DNA of 64,000 nt from Microbacterium sp. (GTDB taxonomy: Bacteria > Actinomycetota > Actinomycetes > Actinomycetales > Microbacteriaceae), in NCBI RefSeq assembly GCF_017305435.1, contig NZ_JAFKIP010000004.1:186001-250000 (forward strand). The letters run 5' to 3'. Position 1 is the stretch's first letter. The number at the start of each line of letters is the position of its first letter. Shown piece by piece: positions 42,366 to 52,889 of the stretch. The notes beneath the pieces are model-generated. The model was not told where the DNA came from. It saw nothing but the letters and a program-made list of their open reading frames with translations, and did no database searches. A program made the position numbers and the translations under genes.

Positions 42366-42713
42366 ATGAGCGAGTCGTCGATCTTCACCCGGATCCTTGA
42401 GGGCGAGATCCCCTCCGAGATCATCGCCGAGACCGAGAACGTCTTCGCGATCCGCGACATCGCGCCGCAGGCGCCCGTCCACCTGCTGGTGATCCCGAAG
42501 GACGCTCAGTACCGCAACGTGGTCGAGTTGGCCGGCGGCGACCCGGCACTGCTCACCGAGATGATCGGGCTCGCAGGCACCCTCGCGGCCGAGCACGGCG
42601 ACGGCGACTTCCGTCTCATCTTCAACACGGGTGCCGGTGCGGGGCAGACGGTGTTCCACGTGCACGCCCACGTCCTCTCCGGCGGACTGGAGGAGGGGAG
42701 GCTCGGTGGCTGA
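42366..42713 (+). CDS. HIT-family nucleotide-binding protein
   Basis: 115-residue histidine-triad protein of the HinT type, a purine nucleoside phosphoramidase-like enzyme. The triad HVHAHVLSGG lies at about 98-107, preceded by NTGAGAGQTVFH, and the N-terminal SIFTRILEGEIPSEI is typical. Its C-terminus overlaps the next start by eight bases, so it is translationally coupled to phoH. Confidence 0.93.
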   Translation: MSESSIFTRILEGEIPSEIIAETENVFAIRDIAPQAPVHLLVIPKDAQYRNVVELAGGDPALLTEMIGLAGTLAAEHGDGDFRLIFNTGAGAGQTVFHVHAHVLSGGLEEGRLGG

Positions 42714-43806
42714 CGACTCCGACGTCACCGAGACCATCTACGCCGACGGCGTCGCGATGGTGCAGCTGCTCGGTCCGCAGGACCGGCTCCTGCGCGTCGT
42801 CGAACGCGAGCACCGCGATGTCCAGGTGCATGTGCGGGGGAACGAGATCACCCTCGCCGGCGCTGCGGATGCCGTCGCCCGCGCCCGCGCCCTCGTCGAA
42901 GAGCTCATCGCCCTCTCCCGCACCGGTCACGGCCTCGACCCCTCCGACGTCGTGTCGAGCGACCGCATCCTGCGGACCGAGGGCGGACCGCGCCCGTCGG
43001 AAGTGCTCGGCGAAGCGATCCTGTCGTCGCGCGGGCGCGTCATCCGGCCGAAGACCCTCGGCCAGAAGGCGTACGTCGATGCGATCGACGAGAACACGAT
43101 CACGTTCGGCATCGGCCCCGCCGGCACCGGCAAGACCTACCTCGCGATGGCGAAGGCCGTGCAGGCGCTGCAGCGCAAGGAGGTCAGCCGCATCATCCTC
43201 AGTCGGCCCGCGATCGAGGCGGGGGAGCGGCTGGGGTTCCTGCCCGGCACCCTCACCGACAAGATCGACCCGTACCTCCGTCCGCTCTACGATGCCCTCA
43301 ACGAGATGATGGATCCCGAGATCGTGCCGAAGCTCATGGCATCCGGCACCATCGAGGTCGCCCCGCTGGCGTATATGCGCGGGCGCACGCTCAACGACTC
43401 GTTCGTCGTCCTCGACGAGGCGCAGAACACGACCCCCGAGCAGATGAAGATGTTCCTCACCCGGCTCGGCTTCGGCACGCGCATGGTCGTCACGGGTGAC
43501 ATCACGCAGATCGACCTTCCGCAGGGCGCATCGGGTCTGCGGCTGGTCACACGCGTCCTGAAGGATGTCGACGACATCGACTTCAGCTATCTGACGAGCG
43601 ACGACGTCGTGCGCCACACCCTCGTCGGACGCATCGTCGACGCGTACACCGAATACGACGAGCAGCGCCTCGCGTCGCGGCGCGACCGCGACGAGGCGGC
43701 GGCGTTCGTGGCATCCAAGGATCCTGCGAACCGCGCCGAGCGCCGCGGGCACGCATCCCGGCCCGGCGGGCCCCGAGACCATCTCCCCAAGCGAGGCATG
43801 TCATGA
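42706..43806 (+). CDS. PhoH family protein (PhoH-like ATPase)
   Basis: 366-residue ATPase of the PhoH/YbeZ family, which acts with YbeY in rRNA maturation. An N-terminal KH-like part precedes the P-loop GPAGTGKTYLA; Walker B is VVLDEAQN, and SRPAIEAGERLGFLPG and TGDITQIDLP are conserved. The C-terminus has a basic tail. GTG 42706 is preceded by GGAGGAGGGGAGG. It overlaps ybeY by four bases (ATGA at 43803). Confidence 0.94.
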   Translation: MADDSDVTETIYADGVAMVQLLGPQDRLLRVVEREHRDVQVHVRGNEITLAGAADAVARARALVEELIALSRTGHGLDPSDVVSSDRILRTEGGPRPSEVLGEAILSSRGRVIRPKTLGQKAYVDAIDENTITFGIGPAGTGKTYLAMAKAVQALQRKEVSRIILSRPAIEAGERLGFLPGTLTDKIDPYLRPLYDALNEMMDPEIVPKLMASGTIEVAPLAYMRGRTLNDSFVVLDEAQNTTPEQMKMFLTRLGFGTRMVVTGDITQIDLPQGASGLRLVTRVLKDVDDIDFSYLTSDDVVRHTLVGRIVDAYTEYDEQRLASRRDRDEAAAFVASKDPANRAERRGHASRPGGPRDHLPKRGMS

Positions 43807-44270
43807 CGATCGAGATCACCAACGAGTCCGGTGTGGACGTCGACGAGACGGTGCTGCTCCGCCTGACCGAGCACAACCTCGCGGAGCTCAACGTGAGCGC
43901 GGATGCCGACGTCGCGATCCTCCTCGTCGACGAGGGCGCCATGGAGGCGCTGCACGTGCAGTGGATGGACGAGCCCGGTCCGACCGACGTTCTGAGCTTC
44001 CCGATGGACGAGCTCCGCCCCGGCACGCAGGAGCAGCCGACGCCCGCAGGCCTCCTCGGCGACATCGTGTTGTGCCCGCAGGTCGCCGAGACGCAGGCGC
44101 AGGCGGCGAAGCACTCGACGCTCGACGAGCTGATCCTCCTCACGACGCACGGCACGCTGCACCTGCTCGGCTTCGACCACGCCGAACCCGCCGAAGAGCG
44201 CGAGATGTTCGGGCTGCAGCGGGAGCTCATCGCCTCCTTCCAGGCCACCGAGCGCCGACGACGCGCATGA
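43803..44270 (+). CDS. ybeY: Endoribonuclease YbeY (rRNA maturation factor)
   Basis: 155-residue zinc metalloprotein that matures the 3' end of 16S rRNA and contributes to ribosome quality control. The zinc motif HGTLHLLGFDH (His-x3-His-x5-His) and the segment PTDVLSFPMDE are present. It overlaps both neighbours by four bases, forming a tightly coupled phoH-ybeY-CNNM block. Confidence 0.96.
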   Translation: MTIEITNESGVDVDETVLLRLTEHNLAELNVSADADVAILLVDEGAMEALHVQWMDEPGPTDVLSFPMDELRPGTQEQPTPAGLLGDIVLCPQVAETQAQAAKHSTLDELILLTTHGTLHLLGFDHAEPAEEREMFGLQRELIASFQATERRRRA

Positions 44271-45640
44271 CCACCGCGCTGCTCCTCGTCGCTGCGGCAC
44301 TGCTCGTCGGCCTCGGCGGTCTCATGGCGGCCCTCGACGCGGCTCTCGGCGTGACGGGGCGCAGCGATCTCATGGACTCCGCCGCCACCGGCCGCAACGG
44401 CACGTCGCTCATGCGCATCGCGGCCGACCCGGAAGCGCATGGCAACGCGGTCGTGTTCATCCGCATCCTCGCCGAGACGACCGCAGCGGTGCTCGTCACC
44501 GCCGCGTTCACGTCCCTGTTCGACAGCATCTGGTGGGCGATGCTCGCCGCCGCGATCCTCATGACCGCCGTCTCGTTCGTCCTCGTCGGCGCGAGCCCGC
44601 GTGCCGTCGGCCGCCAGCACGCGCGGGGGCTCCTGCGCGCCTTCGCACCCGTCGTGCGCGGCGCGCGCATCATCCTCGGCCCGCTTGCGCATCTCCTCGT
44701 CGTCGTCGGCAACCGCGTGACGCCGGGCGTCCCGCACGGCACGTCGTTCGCGAGCGAGGAGCAACTCCTCTCGATGGTCGACGAGGCCGCCTCGCAGGAC
44801 CTCATCGAAGAGGATGACCGCGAGCTCATCCACTCGGTCTTCGACTTCACCGACACGTTCGTGCGCGAGGTCATGGTGCCCCGCACCGACATGGTGACGA
44901 TGGATGCCGCAGCCACCACGCAGGAGGCCATGCAGCTCTTCCTCGACAAGGGCGTTTCGCGCGTTCCCGTCGCCGACGGCGAGGCCGACGACATCACCGG
45001 CGTCGTCTACCTGAAGGACCTCGTGCAGTTCGCGTTCCGCGACGAGTCGGCCTGGCGCGGTGCGCCGGTCGCGCAGATCGCGCGCCCGGCGGTCTTCGTG
45101 CCCGAGTCGATGAAGGCCGAGACGCTCCTCCAGCAGATGAAGCGGGATGCCGTGCACGTCTGCCTCGTCGTCGACGAGTACGGCGGCGTGTCGGGGCTCG
45201 TGACCCTCGAGGACCTCATCGAGGAGCTCGTCGGGGAGATCGCCGACGAGTACGATCCGCGCCAGAGCGAGATCGTCGACCTCGGCGACGGGCGCTACCG
45301 CGTGAGCGCGCGACTGGGCCTCGACGAGGTCGGCGAGCTCTTCGGCATCGACCTCGAGGACGAAGACGTCGACTCGGTCGGAGGACTTCTGGGCAAGCTG
45401 CTCGGCCGCGTGCCGCTCCCCGGTGCCACCGCTCGGGTCGATGCGCGATTCGATGGTCCGAGCGGCGGCCTCGTGCTCACCGGCGGGACCTCACGCGGCC
45501 GCGGACGCGGCCTCGCGACGGTGTTCGTCGAGCGCGTGGACGCACCCGCCGACTCCGAGAAGGCGCTCGGCGGGCGCGCCCCGCGCACCGGCGCGATCCC
45601 GATCCCGAAGAACCCGTCGCAGAGAGGTGACCAGCGATGA
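44267..45640 (+). CDS. CNNM/CorC-HlyC family membrane protein
   Basis: 457-residue protein with an N-terminal DUF21-type membrane part (hydrophobic segments near 3-22, 60-80 and 85-107), two CBS modules in the middle ([41 protein letters not shown]) and a C-terminal CorC/HlyC domain. Such proteins are magnesium or cobalt transport/efflux factors; the older name hemolysin is misleading. ATG 44267 overlaps the ybeY stop, and its own stop overlaps the era start. Confidence 0.9.
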   Translation: MTTALLLVAAALLVGLGGLMAALDAALGVTGRSDLMDSAATGRNGTSLMRIAADPEAHGNAVVFIRILAETTAAVLVTAAFTSLFDSIWWAMLAAAILMTAVSFVLVGASPRAVGRQHARGLLRAFAPVVRGARIILGPLAHLLVVVGNRVTPGVPHGTSFASEEQLLSMVDEAASQDLIEEDDRELIHSVFDFTDTFVREVMVPRTDMVTMDAAATTQEAMQLFLDKGVSRVPVADGEADDITGVVYLKDLVQFAFRDESAWRGAPVAQIARPAVFVPESMKAETLLQQMKRDAVHVCLVVDEYGGVSGLVTLEDLIEELVGEIADEYDPRQSEIVDLGDGRYRVSARLGLDEVGELFGIDLEDEDVDSVGGLLGKLLGRVPLPGATARVDARFDGPSGGLVLTGGTSRGRGRGLATVFVERVDAPADSEKALGGRAPRTGAIPIPKNPSQRGDQR

Positions 45641-46530
45641 CCGTGCACAGATCCGGCTTCGTGACGTTCGTGGGCCGACCGAACGTGGGCAAGTCCACGC
45701 TCACGAATGCGCTCGTGGGCGAGAAGGTCGCCATCACGTCGGACAAGCCGCAGACGACGCGCCGGGCGATCCGCGGCATCCTGAACCGGCCCGCCGGCCA
45801 GCTCGTGATCGTCGACACCCCCGGCATCCACAAGCCGCGGACGCTCCTCGGGCAGCGACTGAACGACCTCGTCGAGCAGGTGCTCGGCGACGTCGACGTG
45901 ATCTGCTTCCTCGTCCCGGCGACCGAGAAGGTGGGGCCCGGAGACCGGCGCATCGCGGCATCCCTCGACGGTTACCCGCGTGCCAAGAAGGTCGCCGTCG
46001 TCACCAAGACCGACATCGCGTCCCGCGACGAGATCACCGAGCGGCTCCTGGAAGCCGACGGCCTGCGCGAGGACTGGGCGGCCGTGATCCCGCTCTCGGC
46101 GGTCGCCGGCGAACAGCTCGACGTCCTCGCGGACGAGCTGCTGAGTCTGATGCCGGAGGGGCCCGCCCTGTACGAAGAGGGCGTCGTGACCGACGAGTCG
46201 CTCGAGGATCGCATCGCCGAGATCATCCGCGAGGCGGCGCTCGACGGGGTGCGTGACGAGCTGCCGCACTCCATCGCGGTCACGATCGAGGACATCGCCG
46301 AACGCGAGACCGGGTCGCTGACCGACATCTACGCGAACATCGTCGTCGAGCGCGACAGCCAGAAAGCCATCATCATCGGGCACAAGGGGTCGCGGCTCGC
46401 TTCGGTCGGGGCCCGTGCCCGCGCGCAGATCGAGCCCCTCGTCGGAACGAAGGTGTTCCTGAAGCTGCACGTGCGCGTCGCGAAGGAATGGCAGCGCGAC
46501 CCGAAGCAGCTCGGACGCCTCGGGTTCTGA
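45637..46530 (+). CDS. era: GTPase Era
   Basis: 297-residue GTPase that binds the 3' end of 16S rRNA during 30S assembly. The G1 motif is GRPNVGKST (about 13-21), G3 is DTPGIHKP, G4 is TKTD, and the C-terminal KH domain contains KAIIIGHKGSRL. It is the last gene of the ribosome-maturation block, coupled to the CNNM gene by a four-base overlap. Confidence 0.97.
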   Translation: MTVHRSGFVTFVGRPNVGKSTLTNALVGEKVAITSDKPQTTRRAIRGILNRPAGQLVIVDTPGIHKPRTLLGQRLNDLVEQVLGDVDVICFLVPATEKVGPGDRRIAASLDGYPRAKKVAVVTKTDIASRDEITERLLEADGLREDWAAVIPLSAVAGEQLDVLADELLSLMPEGPALYEEGVVTDESLEDRIAEIIREAALDGVRDELPHSIAVTIEDIAERETGSLTDIYANIVVERDSQKAIIIGHKGSRLASVGARARAQIEPLVGTKVFLKLHVRVAKEWQRDPKQLGRLGF

Positions 46531-46573
46531 CGCCCGCACGTATCACCGCACGAATCACCGAAGGAGACCATCC

Positions 46574-46885
46574 GTGTCCGATCCGATGTCTGAGCGCCCC
46601 GAGATCACTCCCGCCTCCGTGCCTCCCGTGCTGTATCTGCCGCTCAGCACGCGATCGACTCCCGGCGCCCAGCTCGTCGAGATCCGTGAGCTCCGCGACG
46701 GCAGGAAGGCCCTCCTCGCCTACACGGCACTGGACCGACTGCTCACGCTCGCGGGGGATCGCCAGCCGTGGGTGCTGATGCGCACCGAGGACCTGTCCGA
46801 GGTCATGCGTGAGCAGCCGTACGACGTGGTCGTCTTCGACCTTCGGATCCCGGACGCCTACCGTCGGGACGGAGTGATCGCATGA
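46574..46885 (+). CDS. Small hypothetical protein, SAV_915/SseB-like
   Basis: 103-residue protein beginning MSDPMSERPEITP. The middle portion (VLYLPLSTRSTPGAQLVEIR, then RDGRKALLAYTALDRLLTL) resembles small SseB-N-like actinobacterial proteins often found beside type VII secretion-like genes. No enzymatic motif is present. GTG 46574 has AAGGAGA upstream. It overlaps the next gene by four bases (ATGA), so it is the first cistron of the WXG100-like operon. Confidence 0.75.
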   Translation: MSDPMSERPEITPASVPPVLYLPLSTRSTPGAQLVEIRELRDGRKALLAYTALDRLLTLAGDRQPWVLMRTEDLSEVMREQPYDVVVFDLRIPDAYRRDGVIA

Positions 46886-47184
46886 CGCGCATCGCGATGG
46901 ATCGGGAGGTGATGGCCCGCCATGTGGAGATGCACGAGGAGATCTCCGAGATCGTCAAAGGCAAGCTCGACGACATCCCATCGGCGGTCGACGGGGGTCT
47001 CGCCTCCGACAGCATCGCGGCGATCCTGCAGCGTGTGGGGAACGGCGTCGACGCCCTCTATCGCATCAACGGCACGCTCGGCGAGATCGTGTCCGCCATC
47101 GCCGATGACTCGTTGCGCACCGAGGAGGACGCCCTCGAACGACTCGCACCGATCGCACGCGAGCTGGAGGAGCTGAGCTCGTGA
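46882..47184 (+). CDS. Small helical protein, ESX-partner-like
   Basis: 100-residue, almost wholly helical acidic protein. It is predicted to form two long helices (about 7-30 and 43-98) around a DDIPSAVDGGLASDS turn, the size and shape of WXG100 or LXG-partner proteins, but it lacks a W-x-G motif. It lies directly before the WXG-containing gene, with a GTGA overlap, so it could be that protein's secretion partner. The role is inferred from context only. Confidence 0.65.
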   Translation: MTRIAMDREVMARHVEMHEEISEIVKGKLDDIPSAVDGGLASDSIAAILQRVGNGVDALYRINGTLGEIVSAIADDSLRTEEDALERLAPIARELEELSS

Positions 47185-48368
47185 TCGACACGACGACCAA
47201 GGGCGAGCCGGCCCAGGTGCGTGCCGCCGCCGAGTGGCTGGATCCCGGGATGAAGACCGCGGCGGACACGGTGTCCTCGGGTGCCGACCTGATTCCGGTG
47301 TCGGTCCGCTCGCACTGGTTCGGCGCATCGGCCGATTCGTATGTGTCGAGCCTCTCCGACCTCGGCGATGCCGCCGACGAGATCGTGCCGGTGGCCCGGG
47401 ATGCGGCCGAGAAGCTGCGCTCCTACGCGGGACAGCTGGAGCGGATGCGCGACGCCTTCGCGCGCCACCGCGAGAAGGCGGCCGGTGCGGGGCTCACGGT
47501 CCAGGGCATGATCATCCAGCGGCCGGTCTCGCTCGTGCCGGTGTGCCCGGCGACCAGTGACGACCCGTACTGGGACGAGTGGCAGGACTTCCTCGATCAG
47601 GTCGACGTCTACAACGACATCGCGAAGGACGTGGGTGCGTGGTGGGGCGAGCTCGAGGTGTGGATCGCGGAGAACCTCGACCAGTTCCTCGCCGGTATGC
47701 CCTCCGAGACGCTCGCGGAACAGATGCTGACGAGCCTCCGCGGGGTGGGCGGCGCGATCCCGCGCGGCTACCTCGACGCGTCGGCGATGGCGTGGAGCCT
47801 AACCGCTGACGACCTCGTGACGCAGGCCGAGGGTCTCCGCGCCGACGCGTCGACCTACGTTCGCCAGCTCCGCTCGGGCAACCCGGCGATCCGCGCTGCG
47901 GCGGAGGAAGCCAACCCCCGCGGTATGCGCTGGGCGGCGGACGAGGCCGAAGAGCTCGCTCGACGCCTGTCCCGACTCGGCAAGGCCGTGCCGGTGATCG
48001 GGTGGGGAATCGACATCTGGTCGCTCGGATCGGCCATGGAGAGCGGCGACGACCCATCGTCCACCGCGGTGAACATCGCGGGAGGGATCGTTGGCGGCGT
48101 GGCCGCGACCGCCGCCGTGGGTGCCCTGGCTGCGGCCGGTGTCGTGACACTGCCGGTGTGGGGCACGGCTCTCGTCGTCACCGGCGCCGCGGTGGCGGTG
48201 GGAGCCGGTGCCGTCTGGGCGTACGAGAACTGGGTGCCGCAGGATGTCCGCGAGACGATCGACGCCGGCATGGAGCAGGCGTGGGATGCGACGACGGACT
48301 TCGCCGAGGATGCCTGGGAGAACACGACCGACTTCGTCGGTGACGCGTGGAAAGGGGTCTTCGGATGA
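47181..48368 (+). CDS. WXG100-like protein with glycine/alanine-rich C-terminus
   Basis: 395-residue protein. The N-terminal 100 residues resemble a WXG100 helical hairpin with W46-F47-G48 in SVRSHWFGAS. A central acidic, Trp-rich region follows (WDEWQDF, GAWWGELEVW). Residues 297-346 form a hydrophobic, Gly/Ala-rich segment (NIAGGIVGGVAATAAVG), like the glycine-zipper parts of pore-forming toxins. The last 28 residues carry an 11-residue repeat (AWDATTDFAED, AWENTTDFVGD, then AWKGVFG). It is coupled by GTGA to its predecessor and by ATGA to the membrane protein downstream. It may be a type VII-like effector or a structural secreted protein; neither is proven, and no secretion ATPase is in this window. 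Confidence 0.65.
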   Translation: MIDTTTKGEPAQVRAAAEWLDPGMKTAADTVSSGADLIPVSVRSHWFGASADSYVSSLSDLGDAADEIVPVARDAAEKLRSYAGQLERMRDAFARHREKAAGAGLTVQGMIIQRPVSLVPVCPATSDDPYWDEWQDFLDQVDVYNDIAKDVGAWWGELEVWIAENLDQFLAGMPSETLAEQMLTSLRGVGGAIPRGYLDASAMAWSLTADDLVTQAEGLRADASTYVRQLRSGNPAIRAAAEEANPRGMRWAADEAEELARRLSRLGKAVPVIGWGIDIWSLGSAMESGDDPSSTAVNIAGGIVGGVAATAAVGALAAAGVVTLPVWGTALVVTGAAVAVGAGAVWAYENWVPQDVRETIDAGMEQAWDATTDFAEDAWENTTDFVGDAWKGVFG

Positions 48369-49114
48369 CCCGACGGCAGCCGCAGTCCGTGTTCGTCCCG
48401 GGCCGGCGGGGATGGGAGGGCCAGCAGGGCTCGCTCGCGGGAGTCGGGATACTGGTGGCGATCCTCGCCGTGGCGGTCGCCGCGGGCGCGCTGGTCTGGC
48501 TGTTCGATCCCGCCCCGGCGATGAAGGCGACGGGGGTCGTCGCGCTCCTCACTCTCGGCCTCGGGATCTGGCTGCTTCTCGTCCAGATCCGGGTGGAGCG
48601 CGTTCGTGTCGTGCGGATCGACATCGGTGAGGGCATCGCGCGCTTCTCGGGCGCGGCGGAGGTCCGCCGCGTGCTGCGTCTCCTCGGCGTCTGCGGGATC
48701 GCGCTCCTCGCGACGTGGGTCTGGATGATCTCAACCGTCACGTCGACGAACGTCCCGGTGCTGACACTGCTGCTCGTTCCCGTCGTCGCGGTGCTGCTCA
48801 TCTACGGCGGCGTGCGGGCGTGGGTGGGCGCGGACGGCGCACATGTGCTGACTCTCCGCCCCGACGGCGTCACGCTGAAGGTGCCGCGCAACAACCTCAG
48901 CGCGCCGTGGGACGAGGTCGGCGGCGCGCGCCTGGTGGGCAACCGCGTCGAGGTGAGCGTCGCGGGCGGCGGCGGGGTGAGCTTCGCCGCACGCGACTTC
49001 GCGAGCGATCCGATCATCCTCGCCGAACTCCTCACCTTCTACGCCCGTACCCCGCACGCGCGGGCCGACATCGGCGACGGGACGCTCGCGCTGCTTCGTG
49101 ACGGCGCATTCTGA
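48365..49114 (+). CDS. Four-helix membrane protein with PH-like domain
   Basis: 249-residue protein. Four hydrophobic helices are seen at about 24-46, 55-73, 103-124 and 130-152, and the C-terminal 90 residues (TLRPDGVTLKVPRNNLSAPW, then VEVSVAGGG) look like a bacterial PH-type beta domain. I do not know a named family. It is translationally coupled to the WXG100-like gene, so it might be an immunity or docking partner of that protein. The stop at 49114 is followed after 15 bp by an unrelated oxidoreductase. Confidence 0.65.
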   Translation: MTRRQPQSVFVPGRRGWEGQQGSLAGVGILVAILAVAVAAGALVWLFDPAPAMKATGVVALLTLGLGIWLLLVQIRVERVRVVRIDIGEGIARFSGAAEVRRVLRLLGVCGIALLATWVWMISTVTSTNVPVLTLLLVPVVAVLLIYGGVRAWVGADGAHVLTLRPDGVTLKVPRNNLSAPWDEVGGARLVGNRVEVSVAGGGGVSFAARDFASDPIILAELLTFYARTPHARADIGDGTLALLRDGAF

Positions 49115-49129
49115 ACGGCAGGAGATCTG

Positions 49130-50065
49130 ATGGCACGGCGATGGATCGCGACAGCCGCCGGCGGCCCCGAGACCTGGGAGCTCGTGGATGCCGAGGCGCC
49201 AGCACCCGCGACGGGTGAGGTCACGATCCGTGTGGCCGCGGCCGGCGTGAACCCCGCCGACGCGAAGCACGTCGCCGTCGAACGCGGTCAGCGGTGGCCC
49301 GTCGCGATCGGCTACGAGGTCTCCGGCGCGGTCTCGGCGATCGGCCCGGACACGCGCATCGGCTCGGGCGAGGTCGCCGTGGGGGACGAGGTCCTGGCCT
49401 TCCGCGTCCAGGGCGGCTATGCCACCGAGCTCACCGTCGACGCCTCGACGGTGTTCCACAAGCCCGCGATCCTCACGCACCCGGAGGCGGCGAACCTGCT
49501 CCTCACCGGAACCACCGCCGCCGAGATGCTCGCGATCGCGGGCGCGAGGGTGGGGGAGACGATCGTCCTGCACGGTGCGTCGGGGGCGGTCGGGGTCAGC
49601 ATCCTGCAGCAGGCCGCCGCGTGCGGCATCCGAGTCGTCGGCACGGCGTCCGAGGCGTCGTTCGATCGAGTGCGTGCGTTCGGCGGGATCCCGGTCGCCT
49701 ACGGCGACGGAGTGCGGGAGCGCATCGCTGCCGCCGCCGACGGGGCACCGCTCGTCGCCGCGCTCGACGCCGTCGGCACATCCGAGGCGATCGACGCCTC
49801 GCTCGCGCTCGTCGCGGATCGCTCGCGGATCGTGACGATCGTCGATCCGACCCGCGCCGCACGAGACGGCTTCCGGTGGATCGCGGGTTCCCAGCCCGAC
49901 AGTGCGCGCTACCGGGATGCCGCACGGGCCCGCATCATCGCGGCCGCGGCATCCGGCGCGCTCACCGTTCCCGTCGCGCGTATCTACCCGCTCGCCGACG
50001 CCCGCGCGGCGCTCGCCCTCATCGCCTCGGGGCACCCCGGGGGAGCCCTCGCGCTCGTCCCCTGA
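49130..50065 (+). CDS. NADP-dependent quinone-oxidoreductase-like protein
   Basis: 311-residue medium-chain dehydrogenase/reductase of the zeta-crystallin/quinone-oxidoreductase type without structural-zinc Cys. The N-terminal catalytic fold has AAGVNPADAKH, the nucleotide-binding motif is HGASGAVGVS, and the C-terminal segment LADARAALALIASGHPGG is typical. AGGAGA lies six bases upstream of the ATG. Substrate is unknown. It follows the WXG100-like operon on the same strand. Confidence 0.87.
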   Translation: MARRWIATAAGGPETWELVDAEAPAPATGEVTIRVAAAGVNPADAKHVAVERGQRWPVAIGYEVSGAVSAIGPDTRIGSGEVAVGDEVLAFRVQGGYATELTVDASTVFHKPAILTHPEAANLLLTGTTAAEMLAIAGARVGETIVLHGASGAVGVSILQQAAACGIRVVGTASEASFDRVRAFGGIPVAYGDGVRERIAAAADGAPLVAALDAVGTSEAIDASLALVADRSRIVTIVDPTRAARDGFRWIAGSQPDSARYRDAARARIIAAAASGALTVPVARIYPLADARAALALIASGHPGGALALVP

Positions 50066-50095
50066 GGCCGTGTGCTGAGGACGCCCGCGCGGGTG

Positions 50096-50101
50096 TACTC
50101 T
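50096..50101 (+). promoter_or_regulatory. -10 element for the leuA leader (TACTCT)
   Basis: TACTCT lies six nt before the leader-peptide ATG, consistent with a leaderless start of the leader mRNA. Confidence 0.5.
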
Positions 50102-50107
50102 GTCAGC

Positions 50108-51996
<1,889 letters not shown>

Positions 51997-52011
51997 TCCG
52001 CCCCGTCGCCG

Positions 52012-52039
52012 CCCCGCGCCCGTCGCCCCGCGCCCGTCG
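52012..52039 (+). repeat. Two tandem copies of a 14-bp GC-rich unit
   Basis: CCCCGCGCCCGTCG occurs twice in tandem (52012-52025 and 52026-52039), immediately left of the palindromic element. Confidence 0.8.
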
Positions 52040-52040
52040 C

Positions 52041-52107
52041 CGAGACTTCACTGGTGCGCCGAGACTGCAGCCACCGCGCGCAGTTTCGGCGCACCACTGC
52101 AGTCTCG
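52041..52107. repeat. REP-like imperfect palindrome
   Basis: Two 27-bp arms (52041-52067 and 52081-52107) match in 24 of 27 positions as an inverted repeat, with core GGTGCGCCGA, and enclose a 13-nt loop. It lies between the leuA stop and the convergent TRIC-type gene. It resembles an intergenic REP-type element and could also act as a terminator. Confidence 0.65.
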
Positions 52108-52155
52108 CGGTCGCGGGGCGGGGGTCGCGGGGACGGGAGAGGGAGGGGGTAGTCG

Positions 52156-52851
52156 TCAGTCCGCGGGCGGGTGGATGATCGGGATCGCGCTCGTCTCGAT
52201 CGCGACCTTCCGCCGATGCAGCGCACGCTGCTCGGGGAGGGAGATGTCGAAGATCACGGCGAGCAGACGGATGACGGTCGTGACGATGACGCATGCGACG
52301 GCGGCGGCGACGATCGGCGCGCCGAGGGCGGCCGCTCCGGCGAGGACGGCGCACCCCACTCCCGCCGCGACCGCGTACAGCGAACCGACGTGCATGATCG
52401 CGACGGGAAGCCCGAGGATGACGTCCCGCAGGATGCCGCCGCCGACGGCCGCGCACACGCCCACGAACACCGCGGGCACGAGCGGGAGTCCGATGACGAG
52501 GGCCTTCGCGGTGCCGAAGGCTCCGAACAGGCCGATGACCACGGCATCCAGCGCGACGATGACGGCATTGAGCCTGCGGAAGACCCCCGCCAGGAGCATG
52601 CCGACCAGCGACGCCCCGACCGCCGTGAGCAGGTACCAGTTGCTCTGCAGCGTCGTCGGCGCGACGTTCAGCAGCAGGTCGCGGATGAGTCCGCCGCCCA
52701 TGCCCATCACGATGCCGATGAGGGTCACGCCGAGGAGGTCGAGTCGCTGACGCCCCACGAAGCCGGACGCGAAGAGCGCACCCTGCACACCGCCGAGCCC
52801 GACGGCGAGCAGGTCGGCCCACAGCGGGATCACGAAGAGGGGTTGTGTCAC
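52156..52851 (-). CDS. TRIC-type cation channel (UPF0126/YicG family)
   Basis: 231-residue membrane protein with seven hydrophobic segments arranged as two repeats. Each half carries the family motif (GMGGGLIRD and AVGGGILRD). Prokaryotic TRIC proteins are monovalent cation channels; older annotation is YadS/YicG or UPF0126. The start is GTG 52851. It is divergent from recO, and the two starts are embedded in a perfect 12-bp inverted repeat. Confidence 0.88.
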   Translation of the reverse strand: MTQPLFVIPLWADLLAVGLGGVQGALFASGFVGRQRLDLLGVTLIGIVMGMGGGLIRDLLLNVAPTTLQSNWYLLTAVGASLVGMLLAGVFRRLNAVIVALDAVVIGLFGAFGTAKALVIGLPLVPAVFVGVCAAVGGGILRDVILGLPVAIMHVGSLYAVAAGVGCAVLAGAAALGAPIVAAAVACVIVTTVIRLLAVIFDISLPEQRALHRRKVAIETSAIPIIHPPAD

Positions 52852-52889
52852 CCCTCCATTGTCGTCCCCCCGGCGATAATGGAGGGGTG
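52849..52889. promoter_or_regulatory. Symmetric divergent start region of TRIC gene and recO
   Basis: CACCCCTCCATT (52849-52860) and AATGGAGGGGTG (52878-52889) form a perfect inverted repeat with a 17-nt spacer. Each arm contains the start GTG of one gene. GATAAT at 52875-52880 lies six nt before the recO GTG and can act as its -10; the opposite strand has GACAAT in the mirror position. Confidence 0.55.
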
